Source: Batkoa obscura (lineage: Eukaryota > Entomophthoromycota > Entomophthoromycetes > Entomophthorales > Batkoaceae). Taken from it: 64,000 nucleotides of DNA. The notes beneath the pieces were generated by a model. It was not told the origin of the DNA. It saw only the letters and a list, made by a program, of their open reading frames with translations, and did no database searches. Position numbers and translations under genes: made by a program. Shown piece after piece: positions 11,895 through 21,921 of the stretch (the first letter of the stretch is position 1; every line of letters begins with the position of its first letter). Location of the stretch: assembly GCA_030770535.1 (NCBI GenBank), contig JASVEC010000016.1:372001-436000 (forward strand), read 5' to 3'.

Positions 11895-11994
11895 TGTGAG
11901 CGTTTTTTTATTTTTATCACTTTTTTCATTTTTCAAGCGCTATTTAAGTAGAATAACCGTTAGTAAAGTTCTCGAACAAAAAGATATATCTTCA
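11895..11994 (-). mobile_element. 105-bp hairpin MITE, copy 5, degenerate
   Basis: The core TCAAGCGCTATTTAAGTAG and GTTAGTAAAGTTCT are recognisable, but both ends have decayed. Confidence 0.65.
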
Positions 11995-12239
11995 AATATT
12001 CTCAAGAGCTATATTTAAAAATAGCAATTTCATATCAGAGAATTACCAGAAGCTATATATACTCAAAACCTTATTTTCATACATTTTTTAATTTATATAA
12101 TAAAACATTAATAAACCAAGTTACTTAAGGATAAATTTCATTAATTAGTTAATTAATATTAGCAACCTTGTGGCCTTACAATCCAATGTAAACTCCATTA
12201 TTGACTTATACAAAAATCCGATATTCTATTATATTTTTA

Positions 12240-12420
12240 TATAGAACTGTTTCATTTTATTAAATTATTCAAATACTGCATGTGTGTCTAGATTATGGTA
12301 TTGTATCCTAAAAATAAATCGTTGCTATATCAACTTTGATTAAAATTCCACAGTTATCCTAATTTATTTTGACTTATATGAGTCCTTAACCTTTGATATT
12401 AAAGCCTAACATTAATAATC
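12240..12420 (+). repeat. Diverged copy of lipase upstream region, member 2
   Basis: This is the partner of about 9500-9680, upstream of copy B. It shares short near-identical stretches in the same order (TTCATTTTA, AAATTATTCAAATAC, CCTAAAAATAAA). Confidence 0.5.
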
Positions 12421-12738
12421 AATGTTCACGTTATGCTTCAGATTAATGTTTAACTTTAACACCAGTTACATTGTTTGTGTTATTAATTTAACACGTGTGT
12501 ATGTAATACACATCTTAGATGTCAAATCTACTTATTACTATTCTTTTGTTGAAACGGTTCACTCAAATATAGAAATTTCATTAAATTTTTTGAATAAATT
12601 AGTTAAAAAGGAACAGATGTCAGCACTAAATTTGGCAGGAAATACATTTGAATGCAAAGAACAAAGAGAGAACAGCTATAGCGAGATTGATATAAATTAA
12701 TTCAATAGACAAAAAAGAGTTCAAAAATCTTCCTCTAA

Positions 12739-13725
12739 ATGTTTAAATCAATTGGTATTTCATTATTATTGATCCAGAGTTTGACTGGTCAAACTACAAT
12801 CCAAGGCAATAATGATGAGCGCTTACCTGATGTTACAAATGATCCTAATTTAGCTGCAATGATTGCTGGGTTAAAAGAAATCAAAAACAATTACCTAGAT
12901 AAAAAACCAACCAACTTTCGTGGTTTCACAGGGTCAAATTTAAAGTCTAGTACTCCAGAAGAAGCTCAAAGAGTTTCTAGTTTTGCTGGTGCAGCTTATT
13001 GCTCTACTCATACATTAACAAGTTGGAAGTGTAATCATTGTGAAAGAATAGGAGCAGGTATCCAAGTTAAACATATTTTTGAAGACCTTTTTACAGGAGG
13101 TAGAGGTTTCTTAGCTTTAGATGAAGCTAAGAAGCAGATTATTGTATCATTTAGAGGCAGTTATAATATACAAAATTGGGTCGGCAATGCTAGGTTCTTG
13201 CAATCACAATATTTGGTTGAAAGTGGTGGTACTGATATTTATATACATACTGGATTTAAAGATGGAATAAACGCTTTACTACCAAAATTTAAAAATGAGT
13301 TTGATACTTTATTAAAAGAGCATGGTGATTTTAAGGTCATTGTTACAGGCCACTCTTTAGGTGGTGCTATGGCTACTTTAGCTTCAATTGAACTTAAAAA
13401 AGCTTTTGGTTTAAACTGGGATAGAATTGAATTGTTTACTTATGGTGAGCCAAGGGTAGGAAACCTTGCTTTTGCTGAATGGTTTAACTCTCAAACGTTA
13501 ACCGTATCTCGTGTTGTCAATGATAGAGATATTGTACCCCATGTACCCCCTCGTAACTTTGGGTATTCTCAACATCATAATGAGATATTTCTGAACGACG
13601 GTACTACGACTATTTGTAAAACCAACACTTTAGAAGATCCTAATTGTTCTTTATCTAATGAACCTTTCTTACTTATTTCCGACCACTTACTTTACTATAA
13701 TGGTATATTAGGAGGATTGTGTTAG
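12739..13725 (+). CDS. Secreted class 3 lipase, copy B
   Basis: 328 residues, single exon, with a signal peptide ending near residue 18. The catalytic set matches copy A: FRGS oxyanion, GHSLGG nucleophile Ser206, Asp264 in NDRDIVPH and His316 in SDHLLYY. Compared with copy A, the first 60 or so residues differ at many places (MFKSIGISLLLIQSL against MLQFIIVTLLLSQSL). The remainder differs only at Asn/Ser 162 and Phe/Leu near the C-terminus (GILGGLC against GIFGGLC). It lies tail-to-tail with the third lipase, only about 60 bp away. Expected activity is secreted triacylglycerol lipase. The diverged signal region and promoter could give different expression or processing despite the same catalytic domain. 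Confidence 0.95.
   Translation: MFKSIGISLLLIQSLTGQTTIQGNNDERLPDVTNDPNLAAMIAGLKEIKNNYLDKKPTNFRGFTGSNLKSSTPEEAQRVSSFAGAAYCSTHTLTSWKCNHCERIGAGIQVKHIFEDLFTGGRGFLALDEAKKQIIVSFRGSYNIQNWVGNARFLQSQYLVESGGTDIYIHTGFKDGINALLPKFKNEFDTLLKEHGDFKVIVTGHSLGGAMATLASIELKKAFGLNWDRIELFTYGEPRVGNLAFAEWFNSQTLTVSRVVNDRDIVPHVPPRNFGYSQHHNEIFLNDGTTTICKTNTLEDPNCSLSNEPFLLISDHLLYYNGILGGLC
12921..13709 (+). repeat. Near-identical lipase tract, member 2
   Basis: Partner of 10267-11055, in the same orientation 2654 bp downstream, with one visible base difference. Confidence 0.9.
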
Positions 13726-13787
13726 GCAAATAAACATTTTGAGATTTAAAAAAATCGTAATTTATTAAAAAGTTTTTATTATTTATT

Positions 13788-14783
13788 TTAACAGCCAGAA
13801 CCCATTTCATTTCCAAAATATTTCAAATGATCACCAGCAGATAAGAAAAATAACTGAGATACCGAACAACTTTTATCCTCAAGTTCATTTGTTTTACAGA
13901 CAGTAATTTTATCATCCCATAAATAAATTTCGTTATTGATATGATGATATAATGTCGCCCTTGCTGGATTATGCGGAACGATATCTCTTTTATTCACTAC
14001 TCTAGCAACGGTTAACGTTTGAGTATCAAACCATTCGGCGAATTCTTTACTTCCAACTCTAGGCTGTCCATAAGTGTATAACTCTATATTATCCCAACTT
14101 AAATTAAATTTGTCACGTATTTCAATAGCAGCTAAGTTAGCAATGGCTCCGCCTAATGAATGTCCAGTGACAATAAGTTTATATTCTGGATGCGCATTTA
14201 ATAATTTTTCAAGTTGGGGATTAAAAGAGTTTTGTAAAGCATGAAGAGCATCCAAAAAACCACCATGGACATGAAATTTAACTGGCGAACCTTGATTTGG
14301 AATACTATACTCTTGTTGAAATATACCAATATTACTAAGCCAATTTTGTATATTGGCTGAACCACGAAACGATATAATAATTTGCTTTTTGAGATCATCT
14401 AGTGCCAAATAACCTCTCCCTCCTTTATCAGCTTCCTCAAAGATATGTACGAGCTTGACATCACCACCTAATTTTTGACAATGGTTACATTTCCATTGAC
14501 TTAGATTCTCATGAGAACAATAAGCAGCTCCAGCAAGTAGAGTTATCCTTTTTGCTTCTTCAACGCTGGCAGCCTTTAAATTAGTGGTAACAGCAGAGCG
14601 AAAGCTTCTACTGATTGATTTATCAATAGGTTTATCTTTTAATTCCTCTAAACCTTGAACAAAATTTGATAAATATTGGTCATTTTGAGTAGTTGGTAAA
14701 TACTCAGAACCTTTTTTGCCTTGAGTATATTGACCAGCAATACATTGAAGTAATAAAAATGATAAAGTAAGAAGTTTGTACAT
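13788..14783 (-). CDS. Secreted class 3 lipase, diverged paralog
   Basis: 331 residues, single exon. The signal peptide (MYKLLTLSFLLLQCIAG) is cleaved probably near residue 17. Class 3 lipase motifs are complete: ISFRGSANIQNW, VTGHSLGGA (Ser209), VNKRDIVPHNP (Asp267) and AGDHLKYF (His319). The Cys-x2-Cys pair WKCNHCQK is shared with the other lipases here. It is convergent with copy B, the stop codons being only 60 bp apart, so the two genes share a terminator region. It is clearly older than the A/B split and shows no sign of gene conversion with them. Predicted to be an extracellular triacylglycerol lipase. Confidence 0.94.
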   Translation of the reverse strand: MYKLLTLSFLLLQCIAGQYTQGKKGSEYLPTTQNDQYLSNFVQGLEELKDKPIDKSISRSFRSAVTTNLKAASVEEAKRITLLAGAAYCSHENLSQWKCNHCQKLGGDVKLVHIFEEADKGGRGYLALDDLKKQIIISFRGSANIQNWLSNIGIFQQEYSIPNQGSPVKFHVHGGFLDALHALQNSFNPQLEKLLNAHPEYKLIVTGHSLGGAIANLAAIEIRDKFNLSWDNIELYTYGQPRVGSKEFAEWFDTQTLTVARVVNKRDIVPHNPARATLYHHINNEIYLWDDKITVCKTNELEDKSCSVSQLFFLSAGDHLKYFGNEMGSGC

Positions 14784-15386
14784 TTTTTCAAAAAATATAG
14801 TTTAAGTGCTAATCAGTAAATCGCTTTCTTTTATAAAGTCGCTGTTCCAATTATGAAATATATTAAAATTATTATATCGATGTTTTTAGAGTAACTTTAC
14901 TTTTTTGAGCGTTTATATTATATTTGCTTTTGATTTTTTGTAGTATATTTATAACTGTAAATACCATATTTGTATGTTATTTCATACATTTTTAATTAAC
15001 TTCTTAACCAATAACTAAAACTTTTCTATAAAATAGGATCTATAAAATGAGTGAAAAAATTAAGAATGTTTAAATAGTTTAAAACTTTATCTTAACAAGC
15101 AGCTATTTATAATTCTTAGTTTATCTGATTGTTAAATAAAAATTAACACTTTATTTCTTACATGTGGTAATAAGAGAACAAACGATGTTAAAGTACTAGG
15201 ACCAAGAAATGAAAAACTAATATTATTTTTGGTTTTTTATCTATTTTGATTTTTATAAATTAGTAAATTTAAAACAACTTAGTATTTCTAATATCAATTA
15301 TCTTTGAAAATAAAACATCTAGTTAAGGTTTCTATTTTAAAATTTCAAAACAATGAATTCAACTTATCTCTAAACTAAACACAACG

Positions 15387-15494
15387 ATATGGGGGATGTA
15401 TTTTTTCGTTTGAGAATTTTACTAAGAATTTTTCTATTCAAATAGCGCTTAAAAAATGGAAAAGTAATGGAATCAAAAAAAACATCCCCGTATA
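15387..15494 (+). mobile_element. 105-bp hairpin MITE, copy 6
   Basis: Ends ATATGGGGGATG and CATCCCCGTAT, with one extra G at the left end; the core AGCGCTTAAAAAATGG is intact. Confidence 0.85.
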
Positions 15495-15622
15495 GTTAAT
15501 TTGAAGCTAGAAAATTATATCAAATAACGTTTATTTGATATACTTAATAAAGAAAAGTAAGTATTTTAGTTTATTAATTATTTTACTTAAAACCAAAGAA
15601 AATTTACAGAATCAAAAGCAAT

Positions 15623-15728
15623 ATATGGGGATGTGTTTTTTTGTTTGAGAATTTTACTAACAATCTTTCCACTCAAATAGCGCTTAAAAGATGGAAAAAG
15701 TAATGAAGTCAAAAAAAACATCCCTATA
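15623..15728 (+). mobile_element. 105-bp hairpin MITE, copy 7
   Basis: Ends ATATGGGGATGTG and CATCCCTATA; the core is intact. Confidence 0.85.
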
Positions 15729-16048
15729 CATTAGACTAAATTGTACTGATAATAGTATTGTGCTTAAAAATGGTAATTAGATACATGGTTAATAAATAAT
15801 GTATTTAACTGGGATCTAAATATGCAATAAAATTTTTAATAAAACATTACATCTAATATATGTCCTATAGCTTATTGTATTAAATAAATTTATCAAAATA
15901 TAACTTACTGATATATTAGATTAATGTAATCCGCTTAATCAAATAAAACATTCATATTGAAAACACGATATCAAATAGTCTTTTATATCAACTATTTATT
16001 ATAATTTAAAAAATAAGTAGAAACAAATTATCAATGAATAAACTAATA

Positions 16049-17586
16049 TCATCTTAGTTCCTCTGAAATAAGAGAATATTTTGCTAGTCTGTCATTGAGA
16101 CTAATACTTTTGTCATCCATTGCTTTTAATTTCAATTGGATTTCTGCTATCTTATCATCAAAATTTTGAATTGAAGTTTGGTAAGGGAGAATACTATTTT
16201 CTAAATTGGACTTTTCAATTTCAAGTTGATCGCTTATATCATCTAAGCTTGGAATTGGCATTGCTTTAATATTATGTTGTTTAGATTTTAATTTTGCTTC
16301 TTGAATTTCTTTTAGTTTTTGTTTAATCTTTAAAAAATATAAATTTCTTGTTATTAATTTTATAATATAATTTACCTTAGGATCTCCAATTGCTCGATTT
16401 AAATGCATCATTTCGAATTCTGTAAACTCCAAATCATCATTATCATTAAAATCCCTATAAAAATATTACTTAATTGATAATGACGAGATATTTGAATTAC
16501 ATTTCTTGGATCGCCTGACTAATTTCCTTCTTTTCTTCTTTCAACAATGCTTCTTTCATGTCCCCTTTTCGAAGTTTAATATTTGGACCTAATATAGATT
16601 CCAATTCTATAATAAAATTAGAAATTATCTAAAACTTGTAGCCATAATACCTTCTGCTCCATCCCCAAATTCATCTTCCTCTCTTACTAATCCAGATTTT
16701 AGCTCTTTGTGAATATCATTATTATCCTTAAAAGTTATAGTTTAAACAAGTTAGGCATTTAAAATATTTACCTCCTCTAAACCTATAAATTCCTTAGTTA
16801 AAAATGGGTCCTCCTCTTCTTCGTCTATAACCTCTATCCTTTTTTTTTCCCTTTGTCTCTTAGCTAATAACACTTCGTTTTGATCAGGTATAAAAGTTTC
16901 TAAAAAGATAAATAAAAGGATAATTTTAAATACTATTCAATTACCTTTAAATTCAGAGAAGTCTTCGAGTTCATTGATTCTATTTAAATTTTTAATTGCT
17001 TCGTTATTAAGTTCATTCTGTTCTTGTTTCAACTTTTCTAAGTTTTCAAGTGAGTAGCTATTTTCGACAATGTGATTATCAGCTTTGCTGTTAAAAATTA
17101 AAATTTAGCTTAATTATTTTAAAAGAGGATTTACTCTTCCAATCCCTCTAATTGACCAAAGTAAAGTTTCTTTATATTTCTACTATTTTTGCTTTTCTTT
17201 TGTTGAAATTCTGGCTCTGCTGTTTCTTCCTAATAAAATTAATAAATTTACTTGATTCAACTAGAAAATTATTTTACATCTTCAAAACTAAAAACAGTCT
17301 TCGTTTTGTCTTTTTGTCTTTTTTTTGAATCTAAAATAATTAATCAATCTTTTATTAATAAAGTTAAATTACTGCTGTCAATTTGATCAATCTTTACATT
17401 ATTGATTTCTATTGTTAAATCTTCAAATTTCTCCCTTGTGATTGCATCCTCTGCTTCTATTTCTATATCATTTTTTGACTCTTTAATTTCATTTAGTTCA
17501 CCATTAGATTCCTCTTTCTTTAGAGTATCTATGTCTACCGACTTTTTTCTTATATTCGTTCGATTTATTGCCCTTTTTTTAAACAT
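16049..17586 (-). CDS. NTR2: Nineteen-complex-related protein 2 / PAXBP1 (GCF)-like splicing factor
   Basis: Nine-exon model: complement(join(16049..16327,16376..16454,16501..16606,16651..16726,16772..16899,16945..17087,17135..17229,17278..17330,17373..17586)), 390 residues. All introns are 42-48 nt with GT-AG ends, and the frame is continuous throughout. The N-terminus MFKKRAINRTNIRKK matches the basic start of GCF/PAXBP1 proteins. Then come VFSFED, KLYFGQLEG, FIPDQNEVLLAKRQREK (the IPD...AKR block), SGLVREEDEFGDG (the LVREDE block) and a C-terminal coiled coil ending LISEELR. NTR2 works with Ntr1 and the helicase Prp43 in releasing the lariat-intron spliceosome. The length fits the short fungal form rather than metazoan PAXBP1. 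It is divergent from MED27, the ATGs being 165 bp apart. Confidence 0.8.
16328..16375 (-). other. Stop-free 48-nt intron in the NTR2-like gene
   Basis: This intron has a GTAAATTAT donor and a TTTTTTAAAG acceptor. Its length is a multiple of three and it has no in-frame stop, so retaining it would insert 16 residues after Gly-Asp-Pro-Lys. I call it an intron because its sequence is pure AT and its size matches the others. Confidence 0.6.
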
Positions 17587-17751
17587 GATGCTAAAAGTAA
17601 AATTGGATAGTTTTAGATATTAAGAAAAATAAAAAAAAAGTTTTTAATTCGTTAAATACTATTTTGAAAACGTAGTTGCTTTATTTCAAATCAATTTATT
17701 TCATCTTTAGCCAAAAAATTTGTTGATTTGTCTTTAAGAGAATACGACGTA
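17587..17751. promoter_or_regulatory. Bidirectional promoter between NTR2-like and MED27
   Basis: Only 165 bp separate the two ATG codons, which point away from each other. Both transcripts must start within or very near this stretch. It holds poly-A/T runs and no TATA box of the GTATAAAAG kind seen at the secreted-protein genes, as expected for constitutive genes. Confidence 0.65.
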
Positions 17752-19275
17752 ATGGATATAGATTTAAATAAACACCATGGTAGTGATAACGATGATGACA
17801 AAAAATCACACAATCAAGAAAATATGGATGATGATATAAAAATGGAACCTAAGCCTGTTAAGGTGATATCAGGTGCTGCTAAGCTATTAAGATTTAAACA
17901 AGTGTTTACAAAAGTAGGTTTATTTAAAAATTCGCTAATATCCAAATAATGATTTAAATTAAGTTACAACAAACACGTCAATCTTTCGCCAATTGTGTTG
18001 CAGCAGTTACGTCATTTGAAAACTCAAATAGAAATGGTAAACTTATAAACAATATTAACAAATGGCTTATTATTTGATTAGATGCTAGAGATTTAAAATT
18101 AAAAGTTAGAGAGACCAAAGCCGATTTAAAAGAGTTTAAAAAATTATGTAAACAAAATTCAGGTAAAAAATTTATATTCTAAATATATCGATTTTAATAT
18201 TATATAATAGAACTTGTTGCAGAAAGCGAGACGAATTATAACCCACATGGATCTTTATTTATCGGAATTAAGAGGAAGATGTAAGGATTCTTGCACACTT
18301 TTCACTTTGAAGTAATATTATTTTTAGACCTTCTCAAGATGAATTTTCCCAAGCTCCATTAAAAGTATATAGAGATGTAGATGAGATTCTAAAAGAAAGT
18401 GATAATAACCACTCTACATTGTAACTATATTAGTATAACTTTATATGTTTTTTTAAAGCTTTAGGGATACGACTTTAATGCACATTAAAGAAAAAGTAAA
18501 ATTGGCTAAGATCCTTGAGAAAAGCGTGAAGGAGGAAAGAAAGTATTTATTTATTTATTTATTTATTTATTTATTTGTTTGTTTATTTATTCAATTTTTA
18601 CCAGGCCACTTTCCGATTTAAATAGAATTATCGAATCATTTACTAGAAAACATCGAGACTTAGAAATCCCAGCTGGTGCTGTATTAGCTAGCGACAATAT
18701 TTCACAAACTTACCAATCCATTGATGTAAATAGTTTAAATAATTATATATATATTATAATCAAAAATTTTAGTTTACTATTATTGGAATATTAAAAGCAG
18801 TAATTTTATTAAAAGATGTTCCAGGCGTACGTCGCCAAATTTTAAAGATAACTTTCTTTAAACAATTCGAATCTGTAATCATTTTCGTATTAAATTTGTA
18901 TCATATTAATTTTTTAGGCTGGGGAAGAAAATGCTTCGGATATGCTACTGTTTCAACAAATGACTAGATTGGCTATTCACCAAGCTCCTTACCCTATTAA
19001 CGTTCCCACCACATTTTCACCAGTTTATTCGGATCCATTACCCTATTTATTTGTATGTTTTTATTTTATTTTGTCTTATGCTAGATGGTAACTGAATTAA
19101 TAATTAGGAATACCTCCGTAGCTTCTCTGACCTTTATGAGGCTCCTTGTACTGAATGCAAAAAAGTTTTGAGATTTTTTCCAGGACCCCAGCCTTCCTTT
19201 TTCCCACCCTTCGTTAGGGTTTATAATAGAGAAGATGACATCTTCCTTCCTTATCATCCTGCTTGCTGCAAATAA
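17752..19275 (+). CDS. MED27: Mediator complex subunit 27
   Basis: Ten-exon model: join(17752..17913,17964..18036,18082..18162,18211..18280,18328..18420,18465..18542,18605..18725,18773..18874,18918..19052,19108..19275), 360 residues with continuous frame. An acidic N-terminus is followed by helical segments (TRQSFANCVAAVTSFEN; DLKLKVRETKADLKEFKKL). The C-terminal zinc-binding-like domain has Cys-x2-Cys in PCTECKKVLRF and ends FLPYHPACCK, the pattern of the Med27 C-terminal domain. Med27 belongs to the Mediator upper-tail/tail region, which links activators to RNA polymerase II. The start is the first ATG in the exon 1 frame. Exon 6 has two usable acceptors six bases apart (18459 or 18465). 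The seventh exon follows an intron holding a TTTA microsatellite. Confidence 0.78.
18543..18604 (+). repeat. TTTA microsatellite inside a MED27 intron
   Basis: About ten tandem TTTA units with a TTTG interruption fill most of this 62-nt intron, between donor GTATTT and acceptor TACCAG. It makes the intron the longest in the gene. Length is likely polymorphic. Confidence 0.85.
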
Positions 19276-19563
19276 TCTCCATTCTAGCCTCTAGTATTTT
19301 AGTTTGCATCAATGAAATATTTAATTTATCAAATTTTATAACTATTTTTATTTTGTAGATTATTGAAATCCTATATTTGCTAACAACAAAATTGACTATT
19401 ATAAATTATCCTATCTTCAATCTAAATGCTTGTAAACTTGCTAATTAGCTAAAAATGGTAAATGAAAAAATCTGATCCAAAATCATACATAATCCCATAA
19501 TAACAAGCCCTCAAATAGAGTAACTATTACAGAGCAGAAACAAAGTTATTCATAAAGTTTGAA

Positions 19564-21921
19564 ATGAGTGGACAAAACGTTCAAGTTCATCGCTGTCAGT
19601 TTACTGATTTAAAAAGTGGGAGTATATCAGCAATAGCTATTAACAATGAGCAAAAAAAGTTAGCTTGCGCGAGAGAAGATGGTAGTATAGAAATTTACAG
19701 TTTAGGCAAAAAGAATTATTTAGAAAAAGTAATAATTTTTTTTAAGATTTGATATAGATTAATGTCTTATTAGAGGATACCTGGACAAAGTCAACACCCC
19801 ATTACAAAATTAGAGTTTTATTTCGATGATGAATTAAGGTTAATCTCAACAACTTTAACTGGGTTAGTAGTAGAATATTCATTAAAAGAATTAAGAGTCA
19901 AAAGATACATTTATTCTGAAGGAAGCGCAGTTTGGTGCAGCAAAATATATAAAGAAAAAATGGCTATCGGATGTGAAGATGGGAGCATTAAAATTATTGA
20001 CTTGGAAAATGGGTTAGAAATAGTGAAAAGTTTTCAGATAAGATTGCGTACTAAATTTATATTTTAAAATGAACACAAGTTTATTTATTTTTAGGTAGGA
20101 TATTATCTATTGATTGGTCTAAAGATGGAAGCTTCCTGTTTGTGGGTAACGATGCTAACACAATTGAAAAAGTCGACTCAAATAACGGTAAATACCTTCT
20201 TTTTACCAATTGAAATATTATAACATTTGTAGGTAATATAATGTTAAGTATGAAGGTAGAAATAGGAATCAAATTTAAAGAAAGTTATGTTTGGTGTCTT
20301 TCAATGCTAAAGTAAAATATTGAACTTAAATAATTAATGATTAAACTAATTATTTAGTGATAATATGCTAGCAAGTGGTGATTCTAAAGGGAATGTGACA
20401 ATTTTTGAAACTGATTTTGGTACTGTTTTGAATACTTTTCGTTGTCATGAATCTGATGTATTATGCTTAACTAGTAATAAAGTAAGTAGTAGATGCTCTA
20501 ATTTAACCTCTATTAATGTTTTTAGAATGGAACAGAGCTTTATTCAGCTGGTGTGGATTCTAAGATCAATAAATTTATTTGTAATAGAACGAACGGGTTA
20601 GCTAATTGGGAAATTCAATCTTATCGTAGATTTCATGACCATGATACTAAGGCATTGGCCATATTTGAAAATGAACAATATCAGTTATTTTCAGGAGGTA
20701 AAAATGGTTCTAATTTAATACTATCATATATTTAATTTTATAGGTTTGGATATGAAATTATCATACGTTAATTTAAATAGTTTTTCATTTACAAAATATC
20801 ACTCATTTAATCATTTTTCATTCCCTGGCCCGATTCAATTAACTAAAAATGGATTAGTAGCATCAATGTACTCTGACCACATTAAAATTTGGAAATTAGG
20901 AAAAGGTATGGTTTAATTTAATGACATGTTATTTTAATTTTAATATTTGTTTACAAAGCCAATAATAGTAATACCAATAATAAAGTGGTAGGCGAAGTAT
21001 TACCACTAGAAGAAGATTATGAAGAGAAAGTTGACTTTTATGTTGAAGTAATATTATTAAATATAATTTAAGAATTTCTCATTTTTCTATAATTAGGGGT
21101 ATCATAATATATTGACTTATGCTATATCAAATAATGGTAAATATATAGCAATATCAGATGTTAGTAACATGAGATTATGTGAAATAGTTGAAGAAAACAA
21201 CCAATTAAAAATTAATAAAGTAGAAGCTTTCCCACCAAAAGCATACTTTTCACAAGTCCAAAAAGGATATTCCAGCCCAAAATTGATGATATTATCCAAT
21301 AATGAACTTATATTATGCAATTTAAAAGACGAAATATTTTTATTTAGATTAAATAATCTAAATAAATTTATTAAAATCCCAAATAAGCAAACTAATATAA
21401 CTCGTATGTTATTATCAGATAATAATAATTTATTAGTTATAGTGAATGAAGATCGAAACATAAATGTTTATGATATTAATAAGAATGAATTGATTTTTAC
21501 ACATGAGGAAACAGACCCAATTAGTTCTCTATTGTTTATAAATAATGAGCTTATCATATGTAGCCATAACTGGCAAACAAAAACAATTGATGTTAAACAA
21601 GGAGCATTATCCACTGAACAATATATTAATCCCAGCATTAGTATTGTTGGTCATAATGAACGATTAAATATACCTCAATTATCAAAATTACCTAATAACA
21701 AAGGTGTTTTAATTTATGACTCCAACAATTATTGTACGTTATCGAAAAAGGATAATCCTAAACTCACTAGATTTAACTTTGAGCCATTAACCTTTGCAGG
21801 CTTCTTCAATAACCAATTAGTTGTTGTTGAACCGATTTACAAAAATATATTCTCAAGCTTACCGCCAGCATTTAAATCTAAAGTTTATGCTGGAGATCAG
21901 AAAAAGAGAGTTAGAGTTTAA
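19564..21921 (+). CDS. UTP4: U3 snoRNP / t-UTP protein UTP4 (Cirhin), WD40 repeat
   Basis: Nine-exon model: join(19564..19728,19774..20047,20095..20187,20233..20311,20358..20481,20526..20697,20744..20905,20959..21047,21097..21921), 660 residues, close to human Cirhin (686). The N-terminus QVHRCQFTDLKSGSISAIAI matches the VHR-x-RF...SGIRCVAYN start of Cirhin. WD-type repeats follow: LACAREDGSIEIYSL, MAIGCEDGSIKIIDL, RILSIDWSKDGSFL, MLASGDSKGNVTIFE, LYSAGVDSKINKF, HDHDTKAL. It ends IFSSLPPAFKSKVY, like the Cirhin tail with a LPPPIKKKK motif. UTP4 is a t-UTP component of the small-subunit processome, needed for pre-18S rRNA processing and rDNA transcription. Introns are 44-53 nt. The second donor is GTACTA rather than GTAA; frame and alignment support it. 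Confidence 0.85.

Larger units (their letters stand above)
11072..12738. other. Intergenic region with three MITEs
   Basis: It lies between lipase copies A and B. It holds 105-bp repeats at 11480-11583 and 11722-11825, a degenerate one at about 11895-11994, and the diverged shared upstream segment near 12240-12420. No other gene is supported. Confidence 0.6.
14784..16048. other. Intergenic region with two MITEs
   Basis: It holds the 105-bp repeats at 15387-15494 and 15623-15728 in the same orientation, 129 bp apart. The part next to 14783 is the lipase promoter; a TTTTATAAAG element lies near 14829. Nothing else is visible. Confidence 0.55.

Noticed and set aside
12422-12700. 92-codon open frame upstream of lipase copy B
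   Set aside because: It has no recognisable domain, overlaps the diverged lipase promoter region and has AT-driven composition; probably chance.
16049-16432. Reading the last two NTR2-like exons as one 127-residue protein
   Set aside because: The 48 bases in the middle have intron-like ends and composition and match the size of the other seven introns, so the spliced model is preferred.
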